In this document: one piece after another, positions 55,319 through 64,000 of the stretch | Layout: each line of letters starts with the position of its first letter | How positions within the stretch are numbered: position 1 is the stretch's first letter | Assembly (NCBI GenBank): GCA_947462335.1 | Contig: OX381707.1 | Coordinates: 19,284,404 to 19,348,403 of the forward strand | Origin: Harmothoe impar | Lineage: Eukaryota; Annelida; Polychaeta; Phyllodocida; Polynoidae | Direction of reading: 5' to 3' | DNA length: 64,000 nucleotides | Translations under genes and position numbers: made by a program | The notes under the pieces: generated by a model | What the model saw: the letters and a program-made list of their open reading frames with translations, nothing else | Database searches by the model: none | What the model was told of the DNA's origin: nothing

Positions 55319-56506
55319 CTATATACATTTGGAAAATGATTATAATATTATTAAACCAACAAGTTGTGTACAGTTGAGTGGCGAAATTTATTAGGGGTAG
55401 TAGTCACATCTAGATGGGGGACAGAATTGATGTTTGCGACGTTTCAATGAAATTAATTCATCCTCATCAGGCAACCCTGTACAATCCTGGTTAATCTTAA
55501 ATTTCGTGCATAGGACTGTATCTCACCAAAGCGATCCAAGTTGAAAGTCTGTAACGGGGTCAATCTATCACCAGCTTTTAAAAAGAAACGGTTTATTTAG
55601 GGCAGATGTAGGCCTAAAAAAAGAATAAATTTAGCAATATAGTCTTAAAACATCTATTAGTTTTGTCCGTCCCTTTCTATCAACATGTGCCCTAAATGAA
55701 TCTTTTTTCAAGCCAGTCATAGATTGCACACGGTCATAGACTTTCAACTTGGATTGATTTCGTGAGATATGGCCATAGGCTTGTATTCCATCTTATTTAG
55801 ACAAATTTGGGGAAAACAAGGGGGTTTGGCCCTCCGTCAGCAAAATCTTATTTTTTTTGTCATTTTCAAAATGCTATATTTTCAGAATGAAGATCTGGTA
55901 TTGCTTGACTTTTGGGGTGTTGATGACAGCTTAAACAATGATGGTAAAAGGTGGTAATTGCAACTGAAATTTGGAAAAGGTTTGAAAAATCAGTGCATCA
56001 AAACCATCATTTCAAATGCCTTAGAAAATTTGATTCCAAATGTTGATGAAGCTCTTACATGAATCAAAGATCAAGTGTCTCCCATGATATGCAAATCCAA
56101 TATGGCTGCCTGAAAACAACCATAAATCGATTTTTGCCACTTCCAATACCCAATTTACGTTGGAGGGATAATTAGTACCAGGTAATTCCCTTCACCAGAG
56201 GAGAGGTAACTGTGTGCCCAAGGTCTGAAAGCAAAATTGTACTAGGACTCCTTCTGGTGAAATCGGGCTACAGAAAAAAAAAGGTGAAAATTGGTAATTT
56301 CCAATAACTTTTTTAATTTTGTTAATAAAACTTGAGTACATGTATAGAAGGGAGTGTTCATTTATCAGTTACAGGGGGGCTGGTGGGTTGGGGGTGGGGG
56401 GGGGGGGGGGGGTAAACATTTTCAACCCCTCCTGAGGCGGGGTGTAAAAAATGATGCCCAAATTAAGCCCCTATCTAGCAAAAAAGCCAATGCGTTACTA
56501 TAGTTT
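55319..56506. other. No gene seen; G run
   Basis: AT-rich, with a G run at about 56395-56411. Confidence 0.4.
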
Positions 56507-57083
56507 AGACCATGTAACCTGCATGGCAGAAGCAGCACACAGACCATGTAACCAGCATGGCACAAGCAGCACACAGACCATGTAACCAGCATGGCACAAG
56601 CAGTACACAGACCATGTAACCAGCACGGCACAAGCAGCACACAGACCATGTAACCAGCATGATACAAGCAGCACACAGACCATGTAACCAGCATGATACA
56701 AGCAGCACACAGACCATGTAACCAGCATGATATAAGCAGCACACAGGCTATGTAACCAGCATGATACAAGCAGCACACAGACCATGTAACCAGCATGATA
56801 CAAGCAGCACACAGACCATGTAACCAGCATGATATAAGCAGCACACAGACCATGTAACCAGTATGATACAAGCAGCACACAGACCATGTAACCAGCACGG
56901 CACAAGCAGCACACAGACCATGTAACCAGCATGATACAAGCAGCACACAGACCATGTAACCAGCATGGCAGAACACAAGCAGCGCACAGACCATGTAACC
57001 AGCATGGCAGAACACAAGCAGCATACAGACCATGTGACCAGCATGGCATAACAAAAGCAGCACACAGACCATGTAACCAGCAT
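56507..57083. repeat. 34-bp satellite, block 1
   Basis: Tandem ACCATGTAACCAGCATGGCA-type units (34 bp, ending CAAGCAGCACACAG, with 39-40-bp variants containing GAACA), about 17 copies. The minus strand is open in several frames, giving HGLCAAC-type peptides. Non-coding. Confidence 0.9.
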
Positions 57084-57554
57084 TTTTTTACAAACATTTA
57101 TCTTTATTTCTGAGTTTATACAGTTCCAGTACATCAAAATATTAACCTATCCCCAGCAAGGACAGGAACCGGAAGTAAGCATGCCGTCACGTCATGGTAG
57201 CAACAATGACGATTGAGGCTCGTTTCTCATTTTATTCCGAGGGCTTTCTCAATTTCTACTTATTATTCAGGCTTCCACACTTTTAAATGGTTTAGATCAA
57301 TACATTAAACCCTGTTCTATCAGGTGAGTTTCATTTTAAATTCCATAATCTAATTTAAAACCGATACTCAGATACTTTTAGATCGACTTCATGCCTATAG
57401 CAGACATTCCCCTGAAATGGACTTAGGCCAAAATATTAATCGCATTTGTGCTGTAGGTGCACTCCTGTATAATAATAATATCCCAGTATTCCAAAGTCAG
57501 GAATTATGTTACAAAAACTCAGAATAGGAAAGTTCCCCTCCTCCCACGCAGATT

Positions 57555-58132
57555 GATTGATTGATTGATTTGTTTAACGTCCAGACGTACATCAAGTACC
57601 TCACGGGACATCTCAAGTTGGCAAGGAGTCATCCACAAATAGTGGTAGTCTGCCTTGCAGTAGTAGGACAGATATTTAGGCCTATATGCTGCTTGCCCAA
57701 TACAGCAGTGACCGAATCTATGGATGATCGAATCTATGAAATGAATGACCGCATCTATAAGGTGAGGGAGAAAACCGCTACCGGGGCACTTCCCCTACTC
57801 TTTTCTGTTCTTTTATTTGCCTGGTCCTACCTACCTGGGCTAGTACCATAGTAGGCAGGGCCAGACAAACCACAGCCTTTGATATCTCAGATGTGGTTCA
57901 CTGAGGAGGAATCCCATGCCAGACCACCAGCAAGAAGGCCCGGGCCCGGGCATATGGGCAGCGGTTGCCAAACAGCTTACGTGACTGATCACAGCAGTAA
58001 GGCACGAGACCCCTCAAGTTTTGTCGCCTTTTACGAATCCGGTATGCCCATTGCTATTATGGAAGGCTCCCGATGAAGTTATTCTACTCCTTCATGCCCC
58101 CATTATGAAGGTCCCCACTAACACAGGGGGAA
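57555..58132 (-). mobile_element. SINE-like retroposon with GATT-repeat tail
   Basis: Flanked by an exact 12-bp duplication CCCACGCAGATT (57543-57554, 58133-58144). The (GATT)n tract at the left marks the 3' tail, so it lies on the minus strand, ending GGACGTTAAACAAATCAATC. The tail type is common in molluscan repeats. No coding frame. No clear A or B box was identified. Confidence 0.65.
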
Positions 58133-58308
58133 CCCACGCAGATTAGGTGTGTGGAGGATCTTCTTGGGGAACCCTTTCCTTCACAGGAAAAACAGTAACA
58201 TTTATAAAGTATATCTTGGTCCTGTTTAGACCAAGCCACTCTTAACCTAGGTTCAGGTTAACTCCTTAGTCAATCACATGTACAAAGACTAATTATAACC
58301 AAAAGACT

Positions 58309-60917
58309 TTAATGAACAATTATAGGTACCTCTCCCTCCAACCATAATTTTCTATCATTTTGAAAACTAGTGTGGGTTGGTAGGAAGCGTACGGGTGCTG
58401 GCAGTGCATTCCACAACATGGTTCCATAATGCTCAACTGACCTGTAGTATACATTGGTATGGGGTGTATGTCTGAAAAGGATAGGTCCTACATGTGCGCG
58501 TGTGGGGAGATTTCTATTTACTGTATATTCAGGACTTTGCGCTCTCTTATACATAAAATTTTCCAGATGTACTTTTCTTCTATGGACTAACAATGGAAAT
58601 TTAGAATTCGCATGTACCACATTGGTATCTGTAAGGTGGTCAACCTTTAAACATATCTTAAGACACCTATTTTGGGCAAACTGCAAGTCCTTAAGAACAT
58701 AATTGGCCGCAGAGCAAAAGAGTTGGTCTCCATAATCAAAACATGGCAAAATTTTGGATCTATAAATTTTAAAAGCTATACCTTTGGTCATTGATGATCT
58801 AAGGTTTGCCACTATAAATGTCTTATGGTAGGGTGGCCGGAGCGTTTTTAGATCTTTATCAAACATATACATATGTTAGATGTACAGACAGCCTCAATAC
58901 TCGCATTTAACAAACTGTCATTGTTATGTTGAGGCAGTAACCAGGGAACTGATTGTAGCTGATTACAAATACCTCACCCCTCAAACCTTTCTGACAGATC
59001 TGAACATCTGTACAGATTAGACATGCCATGCTCAAGACTCACTCATAGCACCTAGCTGCTGCAGTGTCTATTGGGTGAACTAAGATTTCCCTATGTGACC
59101 CTATGACAGAGGTGCCCTCTAGTGTTATTTATATCATGTAAATGCTTAAGATTGGGGTCTCAGACCCCAATATGACCCCCTGGAGATACCCTGACGCTGG
59201 CTGGCGGTAGGTTGTATCATTTCCATTCCAAATGCATCATTTTGAGTTGATTTAGCTCTATCTCTAGTAATTTACCGTAAACTACCAATTAAAAACTTCC
59301 ATGAAAGAATTAGCTCTGAAAATACACAATTTTAGGTAGCTTATCTCAAAAAGATATCAATTTCTTAAGATGTTATAGGACACCCCAGTGGATACCTGCA
59401 TTCAAGAACCTTCAATCAAAAAAAGAATCTCGTTGATACATGGCTTTGCCATCAAGTAGTGCCCATTCTCCCAAGTGATAGGTGCAAGTGATTACTCAGT
59501 TATACAGCTCATGACAGACTCAAAATTTGGCACTCTGTCAACATTGCCCGTGAATTACATTATGTAATACAATTTTGTATGCTTATCCCAGCCTGTATAT
59601 GATGGAGCCATTCAGGGTCTCTTTATACAAATTTACTTGAAGTCTTTATCTACTCCCCAGTTAAAATGGGGGCCTATCATAAAAGGGTCATTTAACATAG
59701 GATCAGATAGGGACTGGGCGATCAGCCAGACCCTCCGGCCACCCTACTTATGGTTTATGGATTTGAGCTGCTGTTTAACATGTAGGTCATATTTCAGATG
59801 TGAATCTAACAGTACACCTAGATATCTATATGATTGAACCATCATGAGCTTTGTATCATGTAAAAACAGATTTATGTCCATGGCATTTAACTTCCTTTTT
59901 GACGCTGTAAAGGCCATTACCTTTGTTTTCCCTGTATTTACGGTTAATTTATTTTGGAGGCACCACAAACCAAATAGGTCAAGACTGGATTGTAGTTTCT
60001 TATGAATATTTTCTAGATTAACATCAGAGTCAAAAATGACAGTATCATCGGCATAGAGTTTAATATTGGAATTTTTTACACATTTTGGCAAGTCGTTCAC
60101 ATATAATAAGAACAGCAATGGCCCCAATATTGAGCCCTGTGGGACACCGCAGACCACTCCCAGGGGATCCGACAGTGTGATTTACCTTGGTTTTCTGTAT
60201 CCTTTGGCCTAAATAGCTATTTAACCATTTTAGATTATTATTTCTTATACCATAATTTTCTAGCTTGTCAGATAGGATGGAGTGGTCTACGGTGTCGAAG
60301 GCCTTACTTAAGTCTATAAACACCGCCACAGTGGGCTTAGCTACATTCAGGTCACGGGATATACAATCTGTAAAATCAGCTAAGGTTGCTATTGTTGACT
60401 TCCCTGCTCTAAATCCACCTTGATGAGGAGACAGTATATTAAATCTAGTAAGAAAATTCATAATGTGTTTGTGTACAAGTTTTTCTATGAGCTTACAGGG
60501 GGTTGGGGTCAATGCTATGGGTCTATAGTTTCCAACATGTTTAGGGTTACCAGATTTATACACGGGTTCTATGGTGGCAACCTTCCATTTATTTGGCACA
60601 GTGTTGGTTTCAAAGGGACATTTAAACATATCTGTAACCTTATCCACCATATGTGAGAAAGCATCTTTGATGACCATATTTGACATGTTATCAATTGCTG
60701 ATGATTTCCTAATATTAATTTGTTTAACCACAGTCTTAACTTCATTAACAGTGCATCCAAAATCAAGCAGAGATTCGTGTATTCTCTCGTCATACGGCTT
60801 CCATACATCATGCATGTCTCTTGAGAGATTAGGCCCTATATTTGTAAAGAATGTGTTAATGTGGGTAGCCACATTTGACTCCTCAATAGGGATGTTACTT
60901 TCAGTGTCAACAAGTTC
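58309..60917 (-). pseudogene. LINE reverse transcriptase, interrupted
   Basis: Contains the RT with EPVYKSGN, NYRPIAL, LSPHQGGFRAGKST, FIDLSKAFDTV, CGVPQGSILGPLLFLLYVND and catalytic YADD, and at 58309-58829 the C-terminal region (KILPCFDYGDQ). The endonuclease is missing at the 5' end. A frame change occurs near 60155-60180, and the hAT-like element splits the 3' third. If that element and one 8-bp target copy are ignored, the two sides are in the same frame. Related in type to the LINE at 21.4 kb but clearly a different lineage. Confidence 0.8.
58830..59746. mobile_element. hAT-like non-autonomous element, 917 bp
   Basis: Ends AGGGTGGCCGGAG and CTCCGGCCACCCTA, with an exact 8-bp duplication CTTATGGT (58822-58829, 59747-59754). 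An 8-bp TSD points to hAT. No transposase frame. Its insertion site falls inside LINE coding sequence, so the empty site can be inferred precisely. Confidence 0.75.
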
Positions 60918-61094
60918 CATGGCAGAACAAAAGCAGCACACAGACCATGTAACCAGCATGGCACAACACTAGCTGCACACAGACCATGTGACCAGCACTA
61001 CACAAGCAGCACACAGACCATGCAACCAGCATGACACAAGCAGCACACAGACCATGCAACCAGCATGACAAAACACAAGCAGCACACAGACCAT
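60918..61094. repeat. 34-bp satellite, block 2
   Basis: About five units, continuous in register with block 1 once the LINE is removed. Confidence 0.85.
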
Positions 61095-61098
61095 TTAA

Positions 61099-61582
61099 AG
61101 CTGCTATACTACTTGGCACACTCAAACCGATGTTATCTTCATTTGTATCTCAGATAATTGTATAGCCCTTTCCCTATTATAATCTGTCATTTATTTTGGC
61201 AAGAGATTCTAAATATGTGCAATACAAGACTCTAATCCCAACTACTATTTATATTCTGGTGGGCTCTGATAACTTAGTGTTAAAAAATGACATCAGGTGG
61301 CAGCACCGAGTGGACTGCTACCTGAAAGTCTTTCATTGCTGATCCTACCAACAGAGTCTACTATTTCCTGGTGAACACTGTAGATGGCCCCAACTTGTTG
61401 ATATAATTAAGTGCTGAATAGAATGCTGGAAGCATTCTATTTTTTCTGATCTTTATCTTTGAATTTAGCACAGTTAAAAGCCACAAATTTGATTAAGATC
61501 TCACCAGTACACTGCACTAAGGAGACCCTTTATAAATATGCAGAAAGTGAACGTTCTATATATCTGAGGTAGTATGCCAGCT
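61099..61582. mobile_element. TTAA-flanked MITE in the satellite
   Basis: Ends AGCTGCTATACTACTT and AGGTAGTATGCCAGCT are inverted, flanked by TTAA (61095-61098, 61583-61586). 484 bp with no coding frame. Kolobok- or piggyBac-type by target only. Confidence 0.6.
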
Positions 61583-61586
61583 TTAA

Positions 61587-61862
61587 CCAGCATGACACAA
61601 GCAGCACACAGACCATGTAACCAGCATGGCACAAGCAGCACACAGACCATGTAACCAGCATGTCAGAAAACAAGCAGCACACAGACCATGTAACCAGCAT
61701 GGCACAAGCAGCACACAGACCATGTAACCAGCATGGCACAAGCAGCACACAGACCATGTTACCAGCATGGCAGAACACAAGCAGCACACAGACCATGTAA
61801 CCAGCACGGCACAAGCAGCACACAGACCATGTAACCAGCATGGCACAAGCAGCACACAGACC
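61587..61862. repeat. 34-bp satellite, block 3
   Basis: About eight units. Confidence 0.85.
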
Positions 61863-62141
61863 CTAGGCTCGCGCTAGCCATTCGCCAATTCGTCAGGGGC
61901 GAAAATAAATTGAATATGGCGAAAATTTATGTGAAAAATGCACCTAATTTTCGCCAGAAATTTCATAGCTGGCGAAAATTCACGATATTTAGGGCCACAT
62001 AAACTCCACCTATCTTGACTCAATTCTTCACTATACATATATCACCAAATATCTGGCGAATTCTCTTGGGAATTGGCGAAAGAAAAACGGCCGTTTTTCG
62101 CCAATCTGGCGAAAGAAAAACGGACCCTAGCGCGAGCCTAG
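61863..62141. mobile_element. MITE with CTAGGCTCGCGCTAG ends
   Basis: Perfect 15-bp inverted ends, flanked by an exact 5-bp duplication AGACC (61858-61862, 62142-62146). The interior repeats TGGCGAA and TTCGCC. Superfamily unknown. Confidence 0.7.
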
Positions 62142-62262
62142 AGACCATGTTACCAGCATGGCAGAACACAAGCAGCACACAGACCATGCAACCTGCACTA
62201 CACAAGCAGCACACAGACCATGTGACCAGTATGGTATAAACAGCAAACAGAATATTGAACCA
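62142..62262. repeat. 34-bp satellite, block 4
   Basis: Last units, decaying to the right. Confidence 0.75.
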
Positions 62263-62601
62263 ACATGGTACAAAAGAAGCAACACACTGACTATAAATTT
62301 TGTTTATTTAAATGTTTTATTTACTCTGATGTCACTGAGCTATTGCCTCTTTGCAGACCGGCATACCTTATTTTGTACTTTATGACCAGCAGTAAGATGG
62401 TATGCAAACAATAACTGAACATGCACTTGACAACAGTTGATTTAGCATGGATTGCCCCATGTGTGATCATAAAACAATCTTGGGGTGAGGACCAGTTTAT
62501 ATCATGTTACTATCCAGTCTGGCCCACCACAAGTTACACACAAACCTTGCATTACTTGAGTGCTAGGATCTCAGTTGCACACAAAACACATGTAATATTT
62601 C
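62263..62601 (-). other. 3' UTR of the zinc-finger gene with polyA signals
   Basis: Minus-strand AATAAA at 62316-62321 and 62303-62308, about 285-300 bp after the stop codon. The satellite begins right beyond. Confidence 0.4.
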
Positions 62602-64000
62602 TTAGTCTAAATCATTTTCATGAGTAGCATACTTTTGTCCATAATGGACCTTCATGTGCCTGGTTAGAAACGTCACCTCTCTGAACTTCTTACCACACAC
62701 ACCACATTCACAAGGCATGTCAGATGTGCGCTTGATATTTCGAGGTTTTTTGGTATGACTCATGATGTGCTGGGTTACACTTGTCAAAGTTGCATACAAC
62801 TGACTGCATATCCCACACTTGTATTGTCCTGAGTGGGTCATCATATGCTTTGCCTCAGTGTTGGGTGCTGTGCTGGCCCTCTGTACTGTGCCAGTGTCTG
62901 GTGCTGTGCTGGCTCTTTGAACTATGTCAGTATTGGGTGACAATTTGCCAGGTGTGTTGGGTGTTGTGTCATTATCGGGTGCTGTGCCAGTGTTAGGTAC
63001 TGTACTGACACTTTGTACCTTGCCAGTATTGGGTGCTGTGCTGACAACTTGTACCTTGCCAGTATTGGGTGCTGTGCTGACAACTTGTACCTTGCCAGTA
63101 TTGGGTGCTGTGCTGACAACTTGTACCTTGCCAGTGTTGGGTGCTGTGCTGGCCCTTTGTTCTGTGTCAGTCTTTGGTGCTGTGCTGGCCCTTTGTATTG
63201 TGTTAGTGTTGGGTGCTATATGCACCCTCTGTATTGCCTTTGAATCAGTGTCTTCTAGGGGACTCAAACTTATGGCTTGTTCTTCCTGGTCTGGTCCCAT
63301 ATCCTTCAGTTCTGATTCGTTTGATTTTTTGTCTGGAGAACAGAGCTGAGATTGATTGATTTTATGCACCTTCATCATGTGCCTGGTTAGAAATGTCTCC
63401 CTTCTAAATTTCTTATCACATACACCACATTTACAAGGCTTGTCAGATGTGCGCTTGATATAGCGAGGTTTTTTGTCATGACTCTCGATGTGCAGGGTTA
63501 CACTTGATAAAGTTGCATACACCTGGCTGCATATCCTACACTTATATTGTCCTGTATGGGTCATAATATGTTTTGTCTCAGTGTTGGGTGCCATGCTGGT
63601 CTTTTGTAGTGTGTCAGTGTTGTCTGATGTCTGTGCCCCCTGTACTGTGCCAGTGTTGGTTGCTGAGCTGGCTTTGTCAGTGCAGAGTGCTGAGCTGACA
63701 CTTTGTACTGTGCCAGTGCCGAGTGCTATGTCAGGATTGTGTACTGTCCTGACACTTGGTACTGTGTCGGTGTTTAGTGCTATGTCAGGAATGGGTACTG
63801 TGCTAACACTTTGTACTGTGTCAGAGTTGGGTGCTGTGCTGACACTTTGTACTGTGTCAGAGTTGGATGCTGTGCTGACACTGTGTACTCTGTCATTGTT
63901 GGGCACTGTATGTGCCCTCTGTACTGCAGTTGAATTACTGGACCTGAGGGGACCTGAACTTATGGTGTAAAATGGATTGCTTTCATGGGTTTGCATATGC
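62602..64000 (-). CDS. C2H2 zinc-finger protein, 5' end outside the window
   Basis: A single open frame of at least 464 codons. The visible start is probably not the true one, since upstream bases continue in frame to the edge. Four classical fingers form two near-identical pairs at residues 153-173 and 190-211, and 393-414 and 431-451. The first of each pair reads YKCxICSQxYATLxSVTxHIxSH. The second is C-x2-C-x12-H-x3/4-H and they are joined by KKPRxIKRTSDxP. Before each pair, KHxMTHxGQ is the remnant of an earlier finger. The two linker regions (about 36-140 and 256-380) are made of a degenerate 12-residue repeat, TVQSVSTAPNTD, with four nearly perfect units (GKVQVVSTAPNT). DNA binding is the likely role. 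The orthologue is unknown. Confidence 0.8.
   Translation of the reverse strand, partial: HMQTHESNPFYTISSGPLRSSNSTAVQRAHTVPNNDRVHSVSTASNSDTVQSVSTAPNSDTVQSVSTVPIPDIALNTDTVPSVRTVHNPDIALGTGTVQSVSSALCTDKASSATNTGTVQGAQTSDNTDTLQKTSMAPNTETKHIMTHTGQYKCRICSQVYATLSSVTLHIESHDKKPRYIKRTSDKPCKCGVCDKKFRRETFLTRHMMKVHKINQSQLCSPDKKSNESELKDMGPDQEEQAISLSPLEDTDSKAIQRVHIAPNTNTIQRASTAPKTDTEQRASTAPNTGKVQVVSTAPNTGKVQVVSTAPNTGKVQVVSTAPNTGKVQSVSTVPNTGTAPDNDTTPNTPGKLSPNTDIVQRASTAPDTGTVQRASTAPNTEAKHMMTHSGQYKCGICSQLYATLTSVTQHIMSHTKKPRNIKRTSDMPCECGVCGKKFREVTFLTRHMKVHYGQKYATHENDLD

Larger units (their letters stand above)
57084..60917 (-). mobile_element. LINE inserted in the satellite, 5'-truncated
   Basis: Minus-strand CR1/jockey-type element whose poly-A (plus-strand T7 at 57084) abuts satellite unit sequence '...accagcat'. 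The satellite resumes at 60918 with 'catggcag'. Only 'cat' is shared at the junctions. It carries two nested insertions (57555-58132, 58830-59746). Confidence 0.75.

Noticed and set aside
56422..57137. Cys/Tyr/Trp-rich frames of about 200 codons that look like membrane proteins
   Set aside because: Translation of the 34-bp satellite in several frames. The same peptides recur wherever the satellite does.
56507..62262. CRISPR-like array
   Set aside because: The 34-bp units are contiguous without spacers, in animal DNA. This is a satellite.

Overview
The window is nuclear DNA of an animal, most likely a marine invertebrate. Genes are split by introns with canonical splice sites. Retroelements of three orders are present (CR1/jockey-type LINEs, a DIRS-type tyrosine-recombinase element, a Ty3/Gypsy element), along with many short inverted-repeat elements, minisatellites, a satellite and long G/C homopolymer runs. 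A retroposon with a GATT-repeat tail resembles molluscan and other lophotrochozoan repeats. That hint is weak and the species cannot be named. There is one 200-N assembly gap (17349-17548).

Host genes are sparse. The clearest is a four-exon homologue of TEX36 on the minus strand, with coding exons at 44742-44792, 33574-33717, 32960-33040 and 31086-31565, all phase 0 and about 251 codons. Its 11-kb first intron is full of transposon debris and also holds an apparent terminal exon of a different gene on the plus strand (39673-39914, polyA signal at 40242). A C2H2 zinc-finger gene runs in from the right edge on the minus strand (62602 to beyond 64000). An open, splice-acceptor-preceded exon lies at the left edge on the minus strand (1-415). 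A cluster of RFX X-box-like sites (2734-3040) is the best regulatory candidate.

Layout. 1-12 kb: exon, G/C runs, many copies of a TTAA-flanked (piggyBac-like) MITE and an 18-bp minisatellite. 12.0-13.7 kb: a 1725-bp inverted-repeat element ending in CACAGTG with a 5-bp target duplication (Transib/RAG-like ends). 14-20 kb: MITEs, the gap and a solo LTR. 21-24.3 kb: a frameshifted LINE. 24.6-30.2 kb: a decayed DIRS-like element with an internal 1.87-kb tandem duplication. 30.8-44.8 kb: TEX36. 43.5-46.8 kb: AACGTT-rich and CATGTC-rich repeats. 47.1-53.6 kb: a GC-rich, 5'-truncated Gypsy element with an intact 752-codon third ORF. 56.5-62.3 kb: a 34-bp satellite split by nested insertions. 62.6-64 kb: the zinc-finger gene.

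The two most promising leads for something undescribed are the Gypsy third ORF (zinc-finger pair, SR/KE-rich, with two internal TATATAA motifs) and the CACAGTG-ended element with its array of ATGACCGTAATTC sites. All calls come from reading the sequence. No database search was possible.
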